From JADKFD01 sp050250665 (GTDB lineage: Bacteria > Pseudomonadota > Gammaproteobacteria > Xanthomonadales > SZUA-5), in the NCBI GenBank assembly GCA_050250665.1, contig JBFWOF010000034.1, positions 6,608 through 70,607 of the forward strand: a stretch of 64,000 nucleotides of DNA, in the 5' to 3' direction. The position numbers and the translations under genes were made by a program. Numbering within the stretch: position 1 is the first letter of the stretch; every line of letters starts with the position of its first letter. Shown here one piece after another: positions 57,832 through 64,000 of this stretch. The notes under the pieces were generated by a model that had not been told where the DNA came from, made no database searches, and saw nothing but the letters and a program-made list of their open reading frames with translations.

Positions 57832-60477
57832 ATGCGCTATCGCTTCGCGGAATTCACGCTGGACGCGCAGGAGCGCCGCCTGCTCGACCCTCAGGGTCGG
57901 GACGTGAGCTGTGCGCCGAAGACGTTGGATGCGCTGCAGCTGCTGGTGGAGAACGCCGGGCAACTGGTCCGCCGCGATGATTTCCATGAGCGACTATGGC
58001 CGCGCGCCGTGGTGGCCGATGACACCCTGGGCAAGCTGATCTGGCAGGTGCGCAAGGCGCTCGCGCCGCAGGGCGAGCATCTGATCGAGACCGTGCCGCG
58101 CAACGGCTATCGTCTGCGTGCGCAAGTGGACATCGAGCCTGAGACGGCGCCGACCGTTGCCGCCGCACCCTCGTCGACGCCTTCGACCCCGCCAGAACCG
58201 CCGCCCGAGCCGCCAGTCGAAAATTCGAAGGCCCACAGCCGTGGACGCCGCAGCTGGGTAGGCACGGTCATCGGCCTGGGACTGCTTCTGGTGCTGACGC
58301 TGGCGCTGTGGCAATGGAGGCAGTCCGCACCGATTCCGACACCGACGTCGGCGCCGTCAGCGCCCTTGGACCGGCCGCTGTCCCTGCCTTCGGCCCTGGC
58401 CCCGGCCGAAACCGATGCCGATTTGCCGCCGTGGGTGGCCGAAGCCTTGAGTGCCGCCCTGGCATTGGAGCTGGGCTTGAACGAGCGACCGCCGGTGCCG
58501 CTGGGTCAGGCCGTTGCCGAGACGGGCCCCGGTGTGTTGACGCAACGCATCAGCGTTGCCGGGCCGGATCGCTGGCGCTGGCAGATCGGGCGTCCGCAGG
58601 CAGAGATCCAGGTCACCGTGATCCTGGACGGCAGCGCCGATGTGCGCGCCCAGATACAGCAGACTGCCGATGCCGTGCGGGCCTATCTGGGCATGCCCGT
58701 GCCCGGATTGGCACAGGGCGCTGGCAGGGAAACGCTGTTGCCGCAGCGCTGGTCCAGTCTGCGGGCCTACGCCGAAGCCGACAGCCTGCTGATGCAGCGG
58801 CGCGGAGCCCAGGCCTCGGCCCTGCTGGAGCCGGTGGTCGCCGCCGAGCCCGGTTTTGTCCCTGCCCTGGGCCTGCTGGCCCGCGCCTACTATCTGCAGG
58901 CGCGCGATCCCGAGGCGGCCCAGGTGGCTCGACAGGGACTGGCGCGTTCAGCGCAGCTGCCGCCCGAGTTGCGGCTGGCGCTGGAGACCCAGCTGAACGA
59001 GGCCGAAGGGCGCTTTGACGAAGCCTATGAGCGGGCCCTGGCGCTGCACCAGTTGCTGCCGATGCGCTATGTGCCGGCGCTGACCGCGGCACGTCTGGCC
59101 GGGCACACCGGTCGCCACGAGCGTTTCGATCAGCTGATCGAAGTGGCGCGCGAGCTCGGCCCCGGCTATCCGGAGGTAGACCTGCTGGACTCGGTCATCA
59201 GTCTGCGCCGCGGTGAACACGAGCGGGCGCTGGCCGCTGCCGAGGCCGGTGCCAAGGCCGCCGAGATTCTGGGTTGGAACTCGATCGCGGCCGAGGCCCA
59301 TCTCAACGGGGCGCGAGCGCTCGGCCAGTTGCAGCGATATCAGGCTGGGCTGGAGCAACTGGAACATGCGCGGGTGATCTCCACCGTCGACGACGCCAGC
59401 TTGCACGCACAGATGAATCTGGTCGAAGGCACGCTGCTGATGGACCTCGGGCGCTTCGAGTCAGCGGCCCAGCAATTGACTCAGGCGGCCGACTGGTTCC
59501 GCAGCAGCGGTGCCCTGTTCGAGCTGGCTTCGGCATTGGATATCCGCGGTGAGCTGGCCGGCCTGCAGGGCCAGCTGCCCCAGGCTCGCGCCTATGCAGA
59601 CGAATCCCTGCAGCTGGCCGCAGCCAGCGGCGATCGCCACATTGGCGTCGCCGTCTGCCTGCGCATGGCTCGCGCCTATCTGAATGCGGGAGAGATCGAC
59701 GTAGCCCGCCACTGGCTGAGCGAGGCCGTCAGCCGCGCCGAAGCCATCGGCAACCCGGGACTGCTGGCCTCGACACTGACCGACTGGGCGCTCAGCGCCT
59801 GGCAGGCCGGCAGCGAAGACGAAGCCCAGGCGGCGGCGCGACGCGCCCTGCCGATTGCACTGGAGGACCAGGACTGGGAACTGGCGAGCACCCTGTCGGG
59901 TTTGCTCGGCGATCTGGCGCTGTCCAGCCATGAGGTGGACGAGGCCCGGCAACGCCTGGATCAGGCGCGCGCCTATGCCGAGCGCAGCGACCAGCCATTG
60001 GCGCTGGTGCAGATCGAGCGCGAAGAAGCCAGACGCGCCCTGCAATGCCGCGACTATCCAGCAGCCCGCCAGCATCTGCAGACGGCGCGCGCGCAGCTGG
60101 ACACCGGCAGGGCCGACGGACGCCATGTCCAGCTGCGACGCGAACACGCGCTGCTGGCGCTGGTCGCGGCCGAGCTGGCGCTACGCGAGCAGCGACTGGC
60201 AGATGCTGCAAACGCCGTCGAAGAAGCCGGGCAACAGCTCGATGCCCGCGCCGACCGCACCCTGCGCGTGCGTCTGGCCCTGATCGATGCCCGCCGCCTG
60301 TATCGATCCGGCAACCCGGCCGGCGCCCAGGATCGATTGCGCCAACTCGGCGACCTCAAATCCGCCGGCCTGGCACGCAGCGCCGCCGCCCGCGAGCGCC
60401 TGCAGCAGGCCATGGCGGCCGGCGACGAGGCCGCCATCGACCCACCGCAGCCACCCTGGTGCGCCAAGCTGCGCTGA
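57832..60477 (+). CDS. CadC-type winged-helix regulator with transmembrane helix and TPR-like domain
   Basis: A protein of 881 aa from the ATG at 57832 (a GTG at 57811 is an alternative). Residues 1-98 are an OmpR/CadC-type DNA-binding domain: YRFAEFTLDAQERRLLDPQG, LDALQLLVENAGQLVRRDDF, and the C-terminal hairpin LIETVPRNGYRLRA. A Pro-rich linker (about 105-130) precedes one helix (143-161, VGTVIGLGLLLVLTLALW). The remaining 700 residues are periplasmic, Ala/Leu-rich helical hairpins of TPR type (ALLEPVVAAEPGFVPALGLL, ARAYLNAGEIDVARHWLSEA). It should sense something in the periplasm and control genes directly from the membrane. Divergent from the secreted-protein group. Confidence 0.9.
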   Translation: MRYRFAEFTLDAQERRLLDPQGRDVSCAPKTLDALQLLVENAGQLVRRDDFHERLWPRAVVADDTLGKLIWQVRKALAPQGEHLIETVPRNGYRLRAQVDIEPETAPTVAAAPSSTPSTPPEPPPEPPVENSKAHSRGRRSWVGTVIGLGLLLVLTLALWQWRQSAPIPTPTSAPSAPLDRPLSLPSALAPAETDADLPPWVAEALSAALALELGLNERPPVPLGQAVAETGPGVLTQRISVAGPDRWRWQIGRPQAEIQVTVILDGSADVRAQIQQTADAVRAYLGMPVPGLAQGAGRETLLPQRWSSLRAYAEADSLLMQRRGAQASALLEPVVAAEPGFVPALGLLARAYYLQARDPEAAQVARQGLARSAQLPPELRLALETQLNEAEGRFDEAYERALALHQLLPMRYVPALTAARLAGHTGRHERFDQLIEVARELGPGYPEVDLLDSVISLRRGEHERALAAAEAGAKAAEILGWNSIAAEAHLNGARALGQLQRYQAGLEQLEHARVISTVDDASLHAQMNLVEGTLLMDLGRFESAAQQLTQAADWFRSSGALFELASALDIRGELAGLQGQLPQARAYADESLQLAAASGDRHIGVAVCLRMARAYLNAGEIDVARHWLSEAVSRAEAIGNPGLLASTLTDWALSAWQAGSEDEAQAAARRALPIALEDQDWELASTLSGLLGDLALSSHEVDEARQRLDQARAYAERSDQPLALVQIEREEARRALQCRDYPAARQHLQTARAQLDTGRADGRHVQLRREHALLALVAAELALREQRLADAANAVEEAGQQLDARADRTLRVRLALIDARRLYRSGNPAGAQDRLRQLGDLKSAGLARSAAARERLQQAMAAGDEAAIDPPQPPWCAKLR

Positions 60478-60483
60478 CCCGCC

Positions 60484-60507
60484 CGTGGGAGCGGCTTCAG
60501 CCGCGAT
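60484..60507. repeat. REP-like arm, family D
   Basis: The sequence cgtgggagcggcttcagccg then cgat lies directly after the regulator's stop. Confidence 0.75.
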
Positions 60508-60550
60508 GCCTTTTTGGTCTTTTCCCCCAGACCAACCGCCGTGCGCTGAC

Positions 60551-61105
60551 GTAGGCCGGGTCCTTCGCGTCCGTGGGCTTTGACTCAGCCACCAACCACA
60601 CACGCGAGGCGCCCGGCGCCGTGTTGTACACAGAGCCGCGGCCGCCGGCGCGAAGACCCGCAAAGGTGGCAAGCCGATCCCACGCGCGCCGGAGCCGCGC
60701 TACGGCGCCGCTTTGCTGTTGCGGGATATCAGCAGAGAAAGGCGATCGCGGACAGAGTCCGCTCCCACAGGTTTCGCTCCCGCAGGCCGGGTCCTTCGCG
60801 TCCGTGGGCTTTGACTCAGCCACCAACCACACACGCGAGGCGCCCGGCGCCGTGTTGTACACAGAGCCGCGGCCGCCGGCGCGAAGACCCGCAAAGGTGG
60901 CAAGCCGATCCCACGCGCGCCGGAGCCGCGCTACGGCGCCGCTTTGCTGTTGCGGGATATCAGAAGAGAAAGGCGATCGCGGACAGAGTCCGCTCCCACA
61001 GGCTTCGCTCCCGTAGGCCGGGTCCTTCGCGTCCGTGGGCTTTGATCGAGCCCCAACCCACACACGCGAGGCGCCCGGCGCCTTGTTGTACGCAGAGCCG
61101 CAGCC
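60551..61105. repeat. 231-bp tandem repeat, about 2.4 copies
   Basis: Exact period 231: copy 1 60551-60781, copy 2 60782-61012, partial copy 3 61013 to about 61105. Each opens g(t/c)aggccgggtccttcgcgt and continues gtccgtgggctttga. Copies 1 and 2 differ at only a few positions and each contains a family D arm (atcgcggacagagtccgctc). The matching open frames on both strands are products of the tandem array and not counted as genes. Confidence 0.93.
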
Positions 61106-61161
61106 GGTCTCGCGCTTCGAACGCGATGGATTCATCGCCCACTGCGACGGCACTTGAGAAT

Positions 61162-61575
61162 TCAGGCAGGCCTTTTGAACCACCGCTTTCCGGGTTCGCG
61201 GAACATCAGGAAGATGGCGTACCAGCTCAGCCCCCCAATCACGCCCATCGCGGCTACCAAAAGCAGGAGAGTGGGCGTCAGAGTCGTGCTGCTTGCGGAT
61301 TCTTCGCCGACTTCGGCGAAAAAGGAGATCACGGAAAGGCTGCAGAGTGCCAGGGTGATGAGGGCATAGGCCAGACGCGCTGCGTTGCGAAGTCTCCAAC
61401 TTTTCGAGCGGCTGATGAGCAGAATGGACGGCAGCTGATAGAGCAAGGCCGCGATGAATGCCGGAGCCATAAAGATCACGAAGGGGCCAATGACAAGGGT
61501 CGTCACCACCGGGGGCAAAACGAGCACGATCCACATGCAGCGCAAGGCAGTCTCGATCTGTTTCGGCATTTCCAT
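61162..61575 (-). CDS. Small membrane protein of unknown function
   Basis: A protein of 137 aa from the ATG at 61575, which has AGGAAGG about nine bases upstream. Four membrane helices fill most of it (MWIVLVLPPVVTTLVIGPFV, LAYALITLALCSLSVISFFA, TLLLLVAAMGVIGGLSWY), ending with a basic FREPGKRWFKRPA. No family is recognised. A longer reading frame to 61758 lacks support. Confidence 0.7.
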   Translation of the reverse strand: MEMPKQIETALRCMWIVLVLPPVVTTLVIGPFVIFMAPAFIAALLYQLPSILLISRSKSWRLRNAARLAYALITLALCSLSVISFFAEVGEESASSTTLTPTLLLLVAAMGVIGGLSWYAIFLMFREPGKRWFKRPA

Positions 61576-62178
61576 GTCCCATCCTTCCTGTTCTGCTGAC
61601 CCCGGCGCAGCAACACGCAAGGGCCGCAAGGGTTCAGCGCGAACCAATGCATGCTCTAAGGTAACCGATGCGTGAACGAAGTTCGGGAAAGGCTCCCGTT
61701 CAAGTTTTGCAGATAGCAGACACTCGAATTCCCGGTCAATCGGGATCCGGTGCCGCACGATGGCCGCGTTGATCGAACAGCCTCTGCAGCCTCGTCACCC
61801 AGTAACTCGGCGGTCGCATGGATGTTGGCAGTGAGCCAGGACTGGGCCGCCGCTTCTCCTTGCTCTAAGAATCTCTTGACGAGTTCGAGTGAACCCGGGC
61901 CGTGCCATCAACCCTGCATCTGCTCCATGCCGTCCGTGCGTGGGTTCGCCTTTGCCGAATCTGTCCCTCGGGCTTCCCGTGGACGCCGACTCTGTCCGCG
62001 AACCACACCACAGCTCACCTCCCTATTCGCGGCCGAAGCCGCTCCCACAGGCGTCGAACCCCGATCCGCGCCCACAAAAAAACCGCCTCGCGGCGGCTTC
62101 ATGTCCCTCAGAGAAGTAGGTCACGTTGGCCGCGCAGCGGTCTACGTGACGCCGAAGTCAGCAGGAATCGGAAAGCCC
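61576..62178. other. 603-bp gap with repeats and a terminator
   Basis: No convincing gene is seen. A family D arm is at 62027-62050, a minus-strand terminator at 62076-62100 and a family A palindrome (gtcacgttggccgcgcagcg..) at 62116-62150. The stretch 61759-61980 shows nothing recognisable. Confidence 0.7.
62076..62100 (-). terminator. Rho-independent terminator for the gene at 62179-62652
   Basis: Read on the minus strand, gaagccgccgcgaggcggtt is followed by a run of T (seven A on the plus strand at 62076-62082). A strong stem plus U-tract lies about 80 bp after the stop. Confidence 0.85.
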
Positions 62179-62652
62179 TCAGGCCGCCTTCTTCTCCTCC
62201 GGCGTCGCCCTGCGCGACTTGCTGAAGCGCGTACCCAAGGTCTTGCGCATGGCATCCAGGCCTTCGCTTCGACCCACCAGCTTGAGCAATCCATAGCCTT
62301 GCACCGCTACCGACATGGCATCGCTGCCCAAGGCGAATTCGGTGTCCTGACCGCGTTCAAGCAGCCTGGACAAGCGGATCAACCGCGGCCGCAGCTTGTC
62401 ACGCGCTTCAGGATCAGCCACCGCTTCTGTGACATCCAGATTCGGCGGAATGATCTGCGGATTCTCCGTCAGCATCTGCAGCGCCTGACGGCAGAAAAAC
62501 TCCGACTTTTCACCCAACTGCGCAGCGCGCCGTTTGCTGGAAGCCGTCAGAGCCACCAGACCCGACAGCTGGGTTTCCAGCTCGGTCAGTGCGGAATCGA
62601 TGGCAATCAGCTGCGCATCGTTGAGGTTCAAGGTAGCAAGGTTCTGTTTCAT
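62179..62652 (-). CDS. Hypothetical small soluble protein
   Basis: A protein of 157 aa from the ATG at 62652, which follows GGAGAA eight bases away; ATG 62667 is possible but has no ribosome site. Soluble and helical: TLNLNDAQLIAIDSALTELE, SEFFCRQALQMLTENPQIIP and ending KSRRATPEEKKAA. The basic C-terminus might bind nucleic acid or membrane surface, but no motif confirms it. No family is recognised. A clear terminator follows the gene, supporting that it is real. Confidence 0.75.
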   Translation of the reverse strand: MKQNLATLNLNDAQLIAIDSALTELETQLSGLVALTASSKRRAAQLGEKSEFFCRQALQMLTENPQIIPPNLDVTEAVADPEARDKLRPRLIRLSRLLERGQDTEFALGSDAMSVAVQGYGLLKLVGRSEGLDAMRKTLGTRFSKSRRATPEEKKAA

Positions 62653-63380
62653 CGTTTCATTCTCCATATCGATCAATGACCCACCCGACGCCCTCGCCGG
62701 ACAGGTGTGCCACTCGGCACGGAGAGCATTTGACCCTTGTCGAATCTCACAGGCTGAGACGCACCCGAACAAAGTGCAACGAAGTGTCTCGCAATTCGAT
62801 GGGCGTCTGAGCCTGCCGGCAAACCGCCCATGCCATCGGCCCTATCGGTCAGTCACTGCAAGCCACCGGCTTCAGCCCGACGCTGCCTACGGGCCACGAA
62901 CCCGAAGGCTGGGACAGAGCGGCTTTGAGGAGGGACGCGCGCCTGCGCGGCCGCTCTGGCTCGGCCTGAAACACAAGAGCGGCGCCGCAGCGCGCCCTCC
63001 ACAGCAGCGGCCGGAACCACTCTGAGGCTATCTCCAGAGCGCGATTCATGACGAGAGTTCCGTTTCACCAAAGACTGCACGGTGATATTGAATCCGCGTC
63101 ATTGCGAGCGTAGCGAAGCAATCCAGAGTATCGCCGCACGCCCCTGGATTGCTTCCCCCGGACCAAGTCCGGGGTCGCAATGACGCTTGGGATTCATGAC
63201 CCGTGTGCACTGTGGGGCAGACACAGGTCGCGACCGCCAAGCCGCAGGTCCGCAGCGGTGGTGGCGCCACAAGGGCGCTCCTACCTTTGGACGAAGCCGT
63301 CGCTGTGCTCCCCGGGACAGCAAATCAACAACCTGCGACATGGGTTCTTGGAGAGCGCAACGAGGCAATCCATCGCCCTC
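62653..63380. other. 728-bp gap with three repeat families
   Basis: There is no gene. A family I pair (ggagggacgcgcgcctgcgc ... gcgccctcc) spans 62928-63002, a family E pair (cattgcgagcgtagcgaagc ... cgcaatgacgc) 63096-63186, and a family H arm (cgccacaagggcgctcctac) 63254-63285. Confidence 0.8.
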
Positions 63381-63655
63381 GACCGTCATTCCCGCGAAAG
63401 CGGGGATCCAGTGCTTTCAGCGACCCACGCCCGCGTGAATCCAGTGCCCCCGACCGTCATTCCCGCGAAAGCGGGAATCCAGTGCTTTCAGCCACCCGCA
63501 CTTGCGTGAATCCAGTGCCCTCGACCGTCATTCCCGCGAAAGCGGGGATCCAGTGCTTTCAGCCACCCGCACTTGCGTGAATCCGGTGCCCTCGACCGTC
63601 ATTCCCGCGAAAGCGGGAATCCAGTGCTTCCAGTCACCGGTACCCGCGTGAATCC
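63381..63655. repeat. 71-bp tandem repeat, four copies, each with a palindrome
   Basis: Exact period 71: copies start at 63381, 63452, 63523 and 63594. Each contains the palindrome attcccgcgaaagcgggaat (g for a in some copies) followed by ccagtgctttcag and a variable ccaccc(g)cacttgcgtg stretch. No unique spacers are present, so it is not a CRISPR array. The same palindrome occurs once at 47691-47710. Confidence 0.95.
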
Positions 63656-63953
63656 CCTCCTTCGGCAAAGCCACGAAGCCTTCAAAGAATCCCCAAAGCC
63701 ATACGCTTGCAACGAAAAATCAACCACTTACGATACCGATACCCGGAAAGAAACCGATCAGCCCGCCAAACCCTTCAAAGCGTCATCGCAAGACATCGAT
63801 CGCTTCCGCAAACCTACCGATGCGTGATTTCAAGACAACGATGAGTGCATTCAACGCATCGCTCAGTTCCGGCAACCCCCACGCGTCAATAATCCCTGAG
63901 ACAGCTTGATCACAAGTTATCCCTCGTTTTGGGGCGGCTTTTCGGAGAGTGAC
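63656..63953. other. 298-bp region without a gene, lower GC
   Basis: Sequence is noticeably less GC-rich than the surroundings. The small minus-strand frame at 63783-63968 shows no recognisable feature. Nothing else is seen. It may hold the promoter of the gene that begins at 63954. Confidence 0.5.
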
Positions 63954-64000
63954 ATGCCAAAGCCGCATCGGGTTCGCCCGCCAGATCCACCGGTTTCTAT
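63954..64000 (+). CDS. Possible start of a gene, cut by the right edge
   Basis: An ATG at 63954 follows cggagagtgac, a good ribosome site, and opens the frame MPKPHRVRPPDPPVS. Only 15 residues are visible, too few to assign anything; the frame is open to the edge of the window. Confidence 0.35.
   Translation, partial: MPKPHRVRPPDPPVS

Noticed and set aside
60580..61599. Plus- and minus-strand frames of 339 and 361 codons over the 231-bp array
   Set aside because: 231 is a multiple of 3, so the tandem repeat keeps frames open artificially; the translation simply repeats.
63381..63655. CRISPR array
   Set aside because: The 71-bp units repeat almost entirely, with no unique spacers of constant length, and no cas gene is present.
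63783..63968. 61-codon minus-strand frame at the right edge
   Set aside because: No family feature, no ribosome site, and it overlaps the better-supported plus-strand start at 63954.
1..64000. tRNA, rRNA or riboswitch genes
   Set aside because: I looked for cloverleaf arms, TTCGA-type T-loops and conserved riboswitch cores in the gaps and found none; the palindromes fit REP-like families instead.

Overview
The window is GC-rich DNA with tightly packed ATGA/GTGA gene overlaps and Shine-Dalgarno-type ribosome sites. It is most likely from a gammaproteobacterium of the Xanthomonadales/Lysobacterales (Rhodanobacteraceae-like). This is an inference from an IPTL-CTERM surface protein, many secreted beta-propeller proteins ending in a short F-x-x-G-F-E tail, a CadC-type regulator fused to a TPR-like domain, and abundant REP-like palindromes in nearly every intergenic gap. 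I see no rRNA, tRNA, CRISPR array, IS element or phage gene.

Layout. 1-4253 (minus): a pyruvate/2-oxoacid:acceptor oxidoreductase operon (porG-porA, a 626-bp repeat-rich spacer, porB, then a GltD-like flavoprotein cut by the left edge). 4471-11458 (plus): a six-gene, almost gapless operon of unknown function with three membrane proteins, two separate zinc-ribbon proteins and a 1036-residue exported or membrane-anchored protein; this is my best candidate for an undescribed system. 11626-19771: a secreted propeller-like protein, a DUF819 transporter, two small paired hypotheticals, a direct-repeat block, an aldo/keto reductase and an EamA transporter. 19990-26946 (minus): an M16 peptidase pair (one active, one without zinc ligands), a Cys-rich exported protein, a short-chain dehydrogenase and a probable delta-class carbonic anhydrase lipoprotein. 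27205-33930: three secreted proteins. 34115-39219: a four-gene MacB-type ABC export operon with two periplasmic adaptors, one of double length. 39693-57685: mostly secreted proteins (DUF11/IPTL-CTERM, two SGNH-type hydrolases, an alpha/beta hydrolase, PD40 and delta-60 propellers, a ChaN-like protein) plus an acetyltransferase, a lipoprotein and a decayed sugar-dehydrogenase gene. 57832-60477: the CadC-like regulator. 60551-64000: tandem repeats of 231 and 71 bp, two small genes and the possible start of a further gene.

Two themes join the window. First, seven otherwise dissimilar coding sequences, including one pseudogene, end in the same short tail, which suggests a shared C-terminal signal. 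Second, at least nine families of short palindromic repeats occupy the gaps; one copy lies inside an open reading frame and others sit in an operon spacer. Start codons were chosen from ribosome-binding sites and signal peptides, so many are shorter than the longest possible reading frame. No database search was possible: family names rest on motifs read by eye.
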